From positions 20,769,506 through 20,833,505 of the forward strand of contig CM068379.1 of NCBI GenBank assembly GCA_034770075.1: a stretch of DNA of 64,000 nucleotides, written 5' to 3'. Origin of the DNA: Aralia elata. Lineage: Eukaryota > Streptophyta > Magnoliopsida > Apiales > Araliaceae. A program made the position numbers and the translations under genes. Below are positions 8,750 through 19,233 of this stretch, in pieces. Under the pieces are notes generated by a model. It saw nothing but the letters and a program-made list of their open reading frames with translations, did not search any database and had not been told where the DNA came from. Within the stretch, counting starts at the first letter, position 1, and each line of letters opens with the position of its first letter.

Positions 8750-11048
8750 TTATGAAGATTTAGGCTTTTTCAATCCTAAATGGTTTCGCTTATCATGGTT
8801 TGTAAATATTCCACATACTGCACACTTTCGAAGTGACTTCTGTCCTGTAAATTGTTCGACAACACTTTTCAATCGTGTTGCTTTTTTGTAACTTTTTATC
8901 TGCGAATAGATTGGATCAAACACAAGATCATTGGGCTCATCATCATCATCGTGTAATTCCATAACGTCCTCGGCCTCGATAAGAGGTTGCACATTGTCGT
9001 CCCGTCTTATTTTTACACCTTCGACAGGGATTTTGACCATAATTTTTTCCTAACAATTAAGCAGTTTATCAACATATCTAGTGGCTTCTTTAGAAGATGA
9101 AATATCCAACACAAACCCAGAAATCGTTTGGCTAAATGATTGAACCGACCAGTTTGTGTCTTAGCATAATCTATGACCGAGATGAGAACATACGGGGCGA
9201 CATCACTAGTTTTATTAGCATCTTGAGTCCATCACTTGTGTATCAATTCTTCAGGAATCTGAACAAAGTTTTTTAAAGTTAGTAGCTTGAGAATGTGATG
9301 ACATATAGTACCAGCATGTTCAAATATTTTACAATTACATTTTGCTATCCCGATATCTATATAATGCACCATTGTGAAATATTTACGACGAGATTTAGGA
9401 ACCATCACTTTGAGCACCAAGTAATTTTTTGAATCAAGAGTTGACATCTCATGTACCTTTTTAGAAGTCAACTTATGCGATTTTGTCAGTTCAATTTGAA
9501 AATGCTGGAACATTTCTTTGGTATATATTTTAGCTACACGTATCTCTAACAGATCTCCAAGAACAAATTTTCTTGCACGATTGACTGTCATATAATCATC
9601 TTGTTTCTCTCTGATGTACTGTTTCTCAAAGTGTTTTTGGGACTTTAAAATAAAATCTTTAATCCTTGTACTAGTATTTACATATTCGTTAAAAAAATTG
9701 TTCATACTTTCACTCTTGGAAGTGGTAGTCATTCCCGCTGCGAAGAAATTTTTTGAATACACCCCAATCCATTTTTATTTTAATTCATACACAGATTTCA
9801 ACCATTCGTGATCCTGCAGACTCTAGTTTTCCAGTAACAAATTTCATCTATCCTTAAATTCTTGAATACTCAAAGACTTAAAGACACAATAGTTAAAATC
9901 TGACTTAAAAGTCAGATGCGAAAAATAGATATGACCAAGTTTTTTAGGATATTTTTTCCTAATGTGCCACGTACACAATGCATGGTGTTTATTAGGAAAA
10001 ACCCTAGCAATCGCATTCGACATAGCACGATCTTGATCAATGATAATTGTTATGGGATGTTTGAAATTCATTGCTTCAAGCCACTGCTCAAACAACCATA
10101 CAAATGTATCCTTAGTCTCATTGCTCAAGAGTGCACACCCAAACAGTACAGAATGGTAATGATGATTTACACCCGTGAAAGGAGCAAATGACATTAAATA
10201 TTTGTTTGTTCGGTATATGGTATCAAAAGTAACAATGTCACCAAAATTTTGATAAGCAAGTATTGATTGATAATCTACCACATAATACATTCGATACGAT
10301 TATCCACGCCTAGTTTGACACTAAAATAAAATTTTCTCGGGCTCTCACGCTACAACTTTCTCAAGTAATCTATTGTAGCTTGTGCATCATTCAAATCGAT
10401 ATTATCACGTATAATATCTCTAACTATATTTCGCACATCCGTTTCAAAGAAACCTAACATTGCTCATACATCCTCCCGATGAGCTCAGAACATTCATCAT
10501 TCTACTTGGACCAATTCCAACATTATTAAAGGTTTTAATCAAATCCCTAACGACTTCTGAAATATTTTTGTGTGTTTGAATTTGTGAAACTTTTTCCTTC
10601 GGGACACAAATTCATGATTGTGATTCAGTTCAAGAGTAGACACAAACCAATTATCTTTACTCCTATCATGCACAACATAAAATTTTGCTCTACATTCTGT
10701 TCTATCAATAGAGTTCATCCTCCTCTTTCCCTTAACCATATTATTATCTTCATCATCAGTGACAATCCCATTTTACTTAATAACCATATATCCAGCTTTA
10801 TGACACTGATACAATTTAGAACAAAAATATTTAGAATTAACATGTTTTCTGCTAGTTTTTATTCTTACTTCAAATCTAACATATTTCGCATATTTTCTAT
10901 AAAAAATTTCAGTATCTTCCAACATATCAAATATTTAACCAACATAAAGAATGGTATCATCAACTAAACTTGTTACATCATTATTATCATGCAATTTTTT
11001 CTTAGTACTTGAAATTGAATGAAATGATTCTTCAGCAAACAAATCCAT
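8750..11048 (-). pseudogene. FAR1/FRS-like MULE transposase, decayed
   Basis: Read on the minus strand from a plausible ATG at 11048, domains appear in the FAR1/FHY3/FRS order. First is a FAR1-type DNA-binding domain (10539-10930; FYRKYAKYVRFEVR, then HNHEF). Then comes the MULE transposase core (9844-10290; FGDIVTFDTIYRTN, FAPFTGVNHH, IIDQDRAMSNAI, CTWHI). Next is a SWIM zinc finger (about 9290-9330; CNCKIFEHAGTICHH), and finally a short C-terminal CX2C..HDKRN motif (8770-8830). Several stops and frameshifts separate them, for example TAA just before IFDMLEDTE and a stop in the DNA-binding domain. Length (about 766 codons) suits the family. It could be a mobile MULE or a dead FRS gene; the setting favours a transposon. 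Confidence 0.88.
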
Positions 11049-11110
11049 GGCAAAACAAATAAATCAGTTGTAAAAATTAAATTACAGATTACCGATTTTT
11101 GCTGATGTGT

Positions 11111-11143
11111 GTAATCGTAATCGTAATCGTAATCGTAATCGTA
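11111..11143 (+). repeat. Short (GTAATC)n tandem repeat
   Basis: About five and a half copies of GTAATC. A complementary run (ATTACGATTATGATTAC) follows about 25 bp later, and both lie after a TTTTTGCTGAT direct repeat. Confidence 0.8.
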
Positions 11144-11451
11144 CATGTTCTGCTCTTGAATTTTTGCTGATTACGATTATGATTACAATCAATTTCTATT
11201 TAGTGTGTTTATTTTCATGTCCACTGGCGTGTATATTAGGAGATTCAATAAGGTTTGAAAATTAATACTATTTAAGCATTAAAATAAACATACGCTTTAA
11301 TAGTTTTAACAATTTGATCTAGGTTTGGGTATCCTTAGCATCAAGTAGCATCATGAACTAACAAATCTTAATATCCCACTTTAATTAGTAGTCATACATA
11401 GAGAAATTGTTATACTTGTTCCATTACACGACCAAAAAATATAATTAGAAG

Positions 11452-11463
11452 TAGGGGTGGGCA
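11452..11463 (-). repeat. Putative hAT terminal inverted repeat
   Basis: TAGGGGTGGGCA resembles the outer end of many plant hAT elements. Its partner and the 8-bp target duplication could not be located. Confidence 0.55.
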
Positions 11464-12050
11464 TGGGTAAAATATAGTACTTTATGGTCTGAACCAGTAA
11501 CTGAGTTTACCTAAAAATAGGTACCAGTACCAAATAACTGGTATCCTGGACCAGTTAGGGCTAGTTCGGTACCAAGACGGTACTCGTTTTTGCCAATTTT
11601 GTACTAATTTCTCTTTTTTCATGCCAGTTAGCAAACATGTTAATAAAATCAAGTGATGTTCTGTCAATATTTTTGTGATTTTGAATGATTCCTAATTGTT
11701 ATTTTGGGTTAAGATTTGGAGTTATAATTATCTAATTATTGGTTGGTAAACATATCCATTAGTTGTGCTTCATAAACAAATAACGTTGGTTGTGACATTT
11801 CAAACCTGCAATATATTATATATGTATTTTTTAGATATTAAGTCACGAATAATTGATTACAAAAGTAGCCAAATTCCCTCTGTACTCTTTATCTCTTTTA
11901 TGCCAACATTAATTATCTCTAGTATTTAGGAAATCTGGTAGGAAAGTTAGGAACCCTAACACAAACAAACCTATGTAATCAAAAACCAAGTTAGCAACCA
12001 AGTCAGTAAGATGGTAACCAAGTCGATAATACAATCAATATGATAAGGCA

Positions 12051-12196
12051 GTAAGTCACAAGACTCACAAAAGACTATTACAGTAGCCACAATAAGGCCA
12101 TAACAATAGTACAATACACTAAGTAATGAAAAAAAGAAGCAGCCACAAGACAAAGTAAGTCACAAGACTCACAAAAAGACTATTACAGTAGCCACA
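12051..12196 (+). repeat. Direct repeat of about 42 bp
   Basis: AGTAAGTCACAAGACTCACA followed by AAAGACTATTACAGTAGCCA occurs at 12051-12091 and 12154-12196, separated by 62 bp. The copies are near identical, with one A-length difference. Confidence 0.85.
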
Positions 12197-12525
12197 CCAC
12201 AGTCTACAGGATGATATTAAAACTCCCAAGCTCTCAATCCACAATACAAATAATTAAAGACAACACTCAAGTCCAATATAAACAAATTAAGAAAATAAAT
12301 AGAATTAACAAAATCTTGAAATCAAGTCTCATTCCAATCCAAGTCTTCATTCCAAGATTGAACCTTGCCACCTACAATTGAAATGATAACATTCAAATAT
12401 AAGTTAATTTAAAAATGCTATTAATACTTATTAGATTACAATAATCAACCACAAATAAATTAATATTATGAGAACTTACTAATATTAATGAAAAAATTGT
12501 CTCAGTAACAAAAACAATTCCAAGG

Positions 12526-14257
12526 CTCAATTATCCAAATCCAATACGTCCGCAAATTCTAATAAGAAAAAATTATATTAGCCAAAGATAAACACAAACA
12601 CAAATGCATAATAGATAAAGAATTAAAGAAATAAAATCAAATATTACCCTTTTCAATTATTTCAAGGGCATCTAAGTTCTCTTCAACATCCATTGCTTGT
12701 TTGCTTGGACGAAGCCAATATTATGCACATATGAGAGCTTGCACCATTTTAGGAGTCAAGGAACTCCTAAATGGATCAAGTACACGTCTTCCCGTACTAA
12801 ATGCCAACTCGAAAGCAACGGTAGACATAGGAACCACTAAAACGTTTCTAGCCATTTGAGAGTGAATCGAAAATCTAGGAGAATTTTATTTTCACCAACC
12901 CAGAAGATTATAATTTAAAATCTTTTTATCAACATGCTCACTCAAATACTTGTCTAATTCGGTGTTATCACCTCCTTGAATATTCGCAATGTGTGCCTCA
13001 AATTTTTCTGAAATCCTTCTTCTTATCCTTTCTCGAGTTTGTTCACCAAAAGTATGCTCACTAGACACATTTGATGTTGAACTTTGGTATAGTGCACTTT
13101 GGGATTGATTTTGAAATGCAAACTTGATGCTATAATATTTAAATAACTCTTCGATGGCATCCCGCATCGATTGAATTATTTTGTTGACTATCTCACTCGC
13201 CATCCCAAATATTTGATTAAATACAAATTCTACGAAAGTAAATTTATGTCTAGGATCTAGAATCACCGAGATGTACACCAATTTATTCATTTTCTCAACA
13301 TGTCCCCAATATTTATCAAATTTTGCTCTCATTTTCAAAGTCATTTCTCTCATGCCACTATCATTATCATCCATCAACTCATTCAATGCATCATAAAGAT
13401 CAACAAATTCACGAAAAAAGAAATTTGATGTGACATAAGATGTACCTGACACCTTTAAAGTAATGTTATAGAAACATTTTAAGAATATCACCATTTTTTT
13501 TTCATAATTCCCCAATCTTCTACGGTAGGACACTTCTCCCCATTTTCTATTTCCCATTTCCAACTTAAATAAAAAATCTTTACTTGCTAGCCTATTCAAA
13601 GCACACTCAAGTTCTTTGGCAAGATTCAACTTGGAATAGGTGGAGTTCCATCTAGTAGAGACATCTAAGATCAAAGAACACTTGCTTCCAATTTTTTCAA
13701 TATCAAGACGTTTTTTAATTTTTTTAATCATAGAAGGAGATTGTTGCACCCACCTAACCAATGACCGAACACGGATATTGAAGGATTTAAAACTTTTAAC
13801 CTTTTACATACAACCAAATTTAGAATATGTGCAACACATCTCACATGAAGAAATTTATTGTCACAAACACTATTACCCTAAATGCTCAATTAATTTTTCA
13901 AGTAAGAAATTTCAACATCATTAGAACCTGTATTGTCAACTGTGATTGTGAAAATTTTATCTAGGTTCCATTCCATCAAACAATGTTCAACCGCCATACC
14001 TATATCCTCTCCTCTGTGACTAGTAATTGAGACAAAATTGATTATCTTCTTCTACAATTTCCACTTTCATCAATATAAATGCGCAGTCAACAACGTTAAT
14101 TAATTTGTTGTATGGAAGGCGATGTATCGGTGGTTAGAGAAACCATTTGCGAATAATTTTTGAAATAGGCTTTTAGTTTCAATTTCTCTTCTAAATAAAG
14201 TTTCAAACAATCTATAGTGATGGTAGTACGTGAAGGCACAGTAAATCTTGGACATAC
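12526..14257 (-). pseudogene. hAT (RICESLEEPER-like) transposase, C-terminal two thirds
   Basis: From 14257 downward the product reads PRFTVPSR, then YLEEKLKLKAYF and MVSLTTDTSPS. Further on come EWNLDKIFTITVDN, HVRCVAHILNLVV, LDVSTRWNSTY and the DUF4413-like KFDKYWG...LDPRHKFTFVEF. Last is the dimerisation tail VVPMSTVAFE.AFSTGRRVLDPF at about 12770-12860. This is the order in plant hAT transposases, including the RNase H-like catalytic fold. Disabling changes include stops after LLGW (12892), a TAA in the dimerisation domain (C-A-stop-YW) and frameshifts near 13800-14090. A GT...AG interval at about 12560-12650 could be a small terminal intron. Confidence 0.88.
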
Positions 14258-16172
14258 TGTGACGCCCCCAAATTCGGGCTCCTTAACCTCGGGTTTGGTG
14301 CCCACGATCCATCATGCATATCACATCTAACTATCCATTCATTGATGAATTATATCATTCATTACATTACCTTAATAAAAACATAGATTAAAACATAATT
14401 ATATCATCGTCATCCTAGGTTAACTAACCTTAACATTACATGTCTATTAATACAAAAGACTTAAGCAAAATTATAATATAATAATCATTAAACAACTTGA
14501 TACTACTCGGTCGCCTTCGCTTTGCCTTTGTCCTTATTAGAACTTTCTGCTACCTCGACTTTAGCTGAAATGTTTTATTTAAGAAAGGGTGAGCAACGAG
14601 TTTTCTCAGCAAGTTAAGCGTACAATAAAGGATATATTATGAATAGAAGAGTTTAACTTTATGGAACTTCAACAATGTTTCAAAGATTGTGAAATAGCTG
14701 AACAATGAATCATTTTCAATAACAAGGATTTAAATTTCATGTTAAATAATATATCAAGAATGAAAGAGTTAAAATTCTTTCGAAGGTTCAATAATATTCA
14801 ATTGATTATGAAGGATTAACAATACTGCAATATAGTCAATAAAAATGGATATTCCCAGATTTATGCTGAGTGGTCACACATGGATCAAGAACTGGTAGAG
14901 GAATCATCAGTAATTAATAATACTGAATACCCCAAGAGTAAAAGTTAGCTATAAAAACTAATCTTTACTATTCTGCAAGTACGTAAGGTGATCGGCCTTA
15001 TTGTACCCGAGATTATGCATAATTCTCAACAATAGCGCACGAGTCGGGTCTCCGACATTAAAATTTCCCTGATTTATTTTTCAGGGTTGTTCATCTCAGT
15101 CTTACATCATGAGTTTGTACCATATCAATATGGTTTGGATTGAATTCAAAGAAATACTATGAATTTAACATATAATATTAATGTTGATCTAGCCGAAATA
15201 AATGACATAAATCTTCCAATAATAAATCCGCTCATATTAAATAGAACGTTTCATGCTTTAACAAATATTAGTCTCGCCAAAACAAATAGCTGAGACACAG
15301 CTTATATACAGTTCATGAATGAAAGAACTTTAAATTATTTCACAGTTCAAGTAATAGATTAGGAAATCAAATGCACTATGTGCGAATAACAATAAATATT
15401 ATAAATGTGGAATAATTGTCAATAATTAATCCACTAGCATGCTTGAAATATAATAACTCGAGTTTGAGTAAGGGAACTTGCAATATGTAAGAAGTTTAAG
15501 GTAAGAAACTTGCATGTTCGACGAGCTACAATTATCTAACTTTAATTACAACTCTTCGAATGTAGCATTGATAAGGTCGGTTTATCAATTAACATTGCGT
15601 ATAATCGAACATTTATTTTCTATCATATACTATTTAACTAGCAATTAATTAATCACATAACATTCATAATTTCTTATATTATCATTAAGTCTATTAGACA
15701 TTTAATAGACCTTAGGTTAATGATTTAATTAAGTAATACTATTTTTCTTAAGTGATAAACACCTATTAAACCTTTAAACAATTTATGATAATTGTTTAAT
15801 TAATGTGTTAATTAAATTCATTTTATTTAATTAACACTATTTGCATTTAATTACTATTTAGTGTTAGTTAAATAGTAACTAATTAAATACCATTAGTTAT
15901 TATAAAGAATAACTAATTATATCTACTTATTATTTTACTAACTTTATCTTCTTTTAATTACTATTTAATAATAGCTAAATAGTAACTAATTAATCACCTT
16001 TAGTTATTATAAATAATAACTAATTACATCTACTTATTATTTAAGGTTAATTAAATAATAAGTAATTAAATTATAAACTTTATTTGTCTTTAATTACTCT
16101 TTACTATTAAAGAATAGTTAATTAGCATTTAAGCTTATTTATTATTTAATTTTAATTAAATAATAAATAAAC
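14258..16172 (-). mobile_element. Gypsy-type solo LTR, left half
   Basis: This half starts TGTGACGCCCCCAAAT, the complement of the GGGGGCGTCACA end seen in the Tekay-like element at 38486, so the LTR is read on the minus strand. The flank CATAC (14253-14257) pairs with CATGC (61712-61716) as a 5-bp duplication with one difference. The LTR is interrupted at 16172 and resumes at 59420; summed length is about 4.2 kb. No internal region is present. No gene lies in it. Confidence 0.8.
15847..16172. repeat. AT-rich tandem palindromic units in the outer LTR
   Basis: Units beginning TTTAATTACT occur at about 15846, 15954 and 16089. Each contains facing arms such as CTATTTA...TAAATAG and TTAGTTATTAT...ATAACTAA. 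Similar sequence continues after the insertion at 59420-59700. Confidence 0.65.
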
Positions 16173-16560
16173 TGTTGGAAATCAGCATGCGAGTATTACA
16201 CTCATTATCATAGGGGGAGAAATCTGCATGTGATTACCACTAATTGTTATATATGATTTGATTTATGACAAAATGATAAGAAGAACATTCATGCTATTAA
16301 AGCCCTATAAAGTCCTTAATGAAATATATGTACAAGGACTTAGAAGATCAAATATGTTAGGTTAATCTTAGCCAAATGTATATCTGTCTGATCAGAGCAT
16401 GGTTATAAAAATAGGCTTTGTAAAAGTCCTTAATTGAATGTGATGTAAAAGGACTTAGAATAGAATAGAAGAATATCAAACTTGTTAGGTTGCTCTTATG
16501 TACTGTAATGACAGACAGGGGCCAAGACTGAACGTAGAACATTGCACGGACTAAGTGAAC

Positions 16561-17767
16561 GATCGTAGAGAAGTCAGTCAACATCGCAGAGCCAAGTAAG
16601 CCATCACAGGGTTTGTCAGGAAAACGTAGAGTAAAGCTCGACAGAACGTAGAGCTGCCTCGACCGGATGTAGAACGCTCTCGGCAGGACGCAGAGTCGCC
16701 TCGGCAGGACGTAGAGTTATCTCGGCAATTGAAGTGCAAAAAAAAAAATCCAAGATCGTAGAGTCTGCCAGGCAAGCACAATAACAGGACCGGCAGATCG
16801 TAAAGATCACTCGGCAGCATTTACCGGACATCGTAGAGCTACGCATATCAACGCAGAGTGTGCAAGACAACCGTATAGTATGACTCGGCAGGACAAGGGC
16901 TTACTCAGAATCGTAGAGCATACACTACAAAAAGAAAGTCGTTGTGCTAACATGGGTTCGTAGAGTCAGTTCAAGCAAGCCACTCTACGACTCCCATGAT
17001 CAGTCTGCAATCAAGCAACAACGTAGAGCAGTCGCTGCTGAAAAGATAAAATGGCAATCTTTAAGACTACCAAGCAAGCTGAGCATGAGCCATCAGACAT
17101 AGCAAGATCTCTGAACACAACTAAGGCATCAAGCCATGACAGAGATCAAAGGACAAGGTCAAGTAATCACTCTACGATCCATCAAGGCTTTAGACCTGCA
17201 TCAAAGACAAAGGTCGTAGAGCATGAAAGTTCAGCAAGATCAAGTGATCGTAGAGCTGGGTCTAAAAACAAATAGAAGCACTCAAACAGTCTCAGCGAAA
17301 CAAAGCGAAAAGATCATAGAACAACACTCTATGACGAAAGGAAGAATGACTGAAGATTAAGTAGAGCAGTCCTCTAAATCAAAGGTGCCACAGCAAACAA
17401 AATGTTTATAGAGCAGTCCTCTATAACACAGCAGCAGAGCCAACACCTAAAGAACATAGAGCAATCCTCTATGATAAGCACACTGTTGAATTGGCTCAAA
17501 CAAAGATGCTAAACGCTATGCTCTGGAACAAAAAGCTAATTGGAAATCAAAGAGTATAAGGAAGGACAGACTGCAGTATAGTGAGAAGCACATTTAAGGA
17601 CAATGCCAGTACAGTCAGATACTCTACGAACTACAAGAGAGCACAAGGCCACAACTAAAGGTAGCAGCCAACTCTACGATCAAAGACAACAGTCTTCAGT
17701 CGGCAGCAAACAGTTTACTCTACGATCAATGATACAGGCTACACCTAAGATGATCGTAGAGCAAGAA
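16561..17767. repeat. Dense CGTAGAG/CTCTACG array in the U3 of LTR-A
   Basis: By eye I count 17 exact heptamers in about 1.2 kb, in both orientations and irregularly spaced. Near-variants (CATAGAG, CGCAGAG, CGTAAAG) lie between them. Random expectation would be well under one. Equivalent arrays lie at about 23960-25130, 33150-34335 and 55895-57080 in LTR-B, C and D. Lying before the likely TATA region, it could act as a repeated enhancer or structural element. Confidence 0.85.
17300..17480 (+). other. Cluster of short TAGAG-loop-CTCTA hairpins
   Basis: Four inverted repeats with 5-nt loops of the CAGTC/CAATC type lie 45-70 bp apart. The clearest is TTATAGAG-CAGTC-CTCTATAA at 17406-17426. The homologous site in LTR-B is TCATAGAG-CAATC-CTCTATGA (24817-24837), so both arms changed while pairing was kept. 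Equivalent clusters are near 24722-24875, 33930-34105 and 56685-56845. Confidence 0.7.
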
Positions 17768-17848
17768 AGAAAGTGACAGCAGGATTAATAATATTAAAAG
17801 CACTCAGCGTTACTACTCCAAGATGAGCAGCTGAATATATAATGGAGT

Positions 17849-17866
17849 ATTATATATATATATAAC
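17849..17866 (+). promoter_or_regulatory. Possible TATA region of LTR-A
   Basis: A run of TA repeats ending TATAACC. LTR-B has instead TATTTAAATA at 25210-25219 in the same place. It would put the start of R near 17880-17900. Confidence 0.35.
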
Positions 17867-18542
17867 CAATATGAGTGGAGCACAAACAGTCATATCTGCA
17901 GTAGTCAACAAGCAGCGCATGTGACTCCACTATCTTGGTACCAGCTAATGGATGCTGACTCAGCTATCACTAGCAGACTTTGGGAAATAAAAATACTCAG
18001 TAATATAATAAACAAGTCTGCAGAAAGTTAGTCTCCAACGGAAAGAAGTGCAACGGGAAGATATTAACGGCAAGCTTCCAACGGGAAAAATATGGAGAAC
18101 TACAAAAAGAAAGAATAACACTCAAATGAAAAGGTGTGTTGGTGAGCAGTAAGCAAGAGATCAAGACCACAAACTATCAGCTAGAAGCTTCACTACAACA
18201 TGAGTGATATGCCAAAAGGGCTGGCATATGATCCAAGAGTCGAATGACCAAGAAGCCAAGATCTAGAGTAACCAAATCCAGAATGGATAACTCTATGGTC
18301 AAGATATGAACACTATATGCTGAATAGATGAAGAAGTGACTTGGACAAGTCAACCAGTGTTCAATGGAAGTGATCATCTGCATCTGCTATGTACTAGAAG
18401 AAGAAAGGGTTTAAACGACCATCATCAGCAGTATCCAGAAGAAGATCACCATCAGTTGTCAAGTACCTAAAGATGAAGGAGATCAAAGCTCATGTTGACA
18501 GCACAACTCAACAAACCTTCACCACACCAAAGAGGGCAGGAT

Positions 18543-18884
18543 GTCCTTGTCTTAAGTGACTAAACAAAGTCAAGTCTGATGGACTTGCTGAGTACCAAAG
18601 GGTACAAGAGATTCTAAGGCTGCTGGCTTTAGTCTACAGGTTCCAAGGCTGCTGGCCTTGAAGGGTTCTTTGTGAACTGGGTTCCCAAGTCTGCTGGACT
18701 TGAAGAGGGTCATTGGATCCTTGTCTGAGGGACTAAAAACAACTCAAGTCTGCGAGACACAAGATGGGTCAGAGGATCCGTGTCTGCAGGGGTTGAGGAG
18801 GGTCATAGGATCCTTGCCTTTGTGGCTAAAAACAACTCTTGTCTGCTAGACTTGAGGAGGGCGTAGAGTCCTTGTCTTTGTGAC
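18543..18884 (+). repeat. Leader hairpin array (TGCTG and TTTGT loops), LTR-A
   Basis: Consecutive short hairpins: CAAGTC-TGATG-GACTTG (18571-18587), GTACC-AAAG-GGTAC (18592-18605), AAGGC-TGCTG-GCTTT (18616-18630), CAAGGC-TGCTG-GCCTTG (18644-18660), GTTC-TTTGT-GAAC (18665-18677), CAAGTC-TGCTG-GACTTG (18686-18702), GCC-TTTGT-GGC (18816-18826) and GTC-TTTGT-GAC (18874-18884). The array recurs at 25896-26236, 35102-35443, 57807-58149 and 58738-59079. It lies in the 3' part of the LTR, hence in the RNA leader. Confidence 0.75.
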
Positions 18885-19221
18885 TAAAACATTTAGTGGA
18901 TTCCTAGTTGTTATAGTAGAAGAGTGGAGTATGAGTTATTACGTTTCCGAACCACTTAAAATCTCCTGTGTCATTTATCTTCTGTCATTTACTTTATGAT
19001 CTATGAATTGCTATATCTGATATCAATCATATTATAGAATTGTAAACTGATCTGTGAATAAGCTTGAATCTATGAAGGGGTTATTAATGATTATTTCGCT
19101 GTGCATGAATTGATTCTTTTCTTCATAACTGTTATACTTTATTAACAAAAGGAAAAAGTTTTTAAAGGATCTATTCAACCCCCCCTTCTAGATCCATATT
19201 GTGTCTCCACGAACCAACAAT

Positions 19222-19233
19222 TGGTATCAAAGC
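19222..19233 (+). other. Primer binding site after LTR-A
   Basis: TGGTATCAAAGC follows the LTR end CCAACA by two bases. It matches initiator-Met tRNA with one difference. Confidence 0.88.

Larger units (their letters stand above)
11452..14257 (-). mobile_element. hAT transposon, 3' part (continues at 61712)
   Basis: The left boundary is TAGGGGTGGGCA at 11452, a typical plant hAT terminal inverted repeat. The region holds the 3' non-coding part and the C-terminal two thirds of a hAT transposase. At 14257 the gene is cut by an LTR, and its N-terminal third lies at 61712-62170. The opposite terminal repeat was not found in the window, so the 5' end is deleted, diverged or beyond 64000. Non-coding 11452-12525 has short direct repeats but no gene. 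Confidence 0.8.
16173..19219 (+). repeat. LTR-A, founder 5' LTR
   Basis: 3047 bp from TGTTGGAAATC to GAACCAACA. It shares diagnostic bases with LTR-E and not with B, C or D. Examples are TTTATTAACAAAAGG (B-D have TTTATCAAC), ATTTATCTTCTGTC (B-D mostly ATTTATCCT) and GGGGTTATTAATG (B and D have GGGGTGATTAATG). With the outer TAAAC duplication this marks A and E as the original LTR pair. No coding capacity is supported; short ORFs in it are chance. Confidence 0.88.

Noticed and set aside
10572..10967. 131-codon plus-strand ORF
   Set aside because: Opposite the FAR1 DNA-binding domain, which has clear family motifs on the minus strand.
11100..11200. tRNA or small RNA gene
   Set aside because: Only a simple GTAATC repeat with a complementary stretch; no cloverleaf or promoter boxes.
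16561..17767. CRISPR-like repeat array
   Set aside because: Repeats are 7-10 bp, irregularly spaced, in both orientations, and the genome is a plant.
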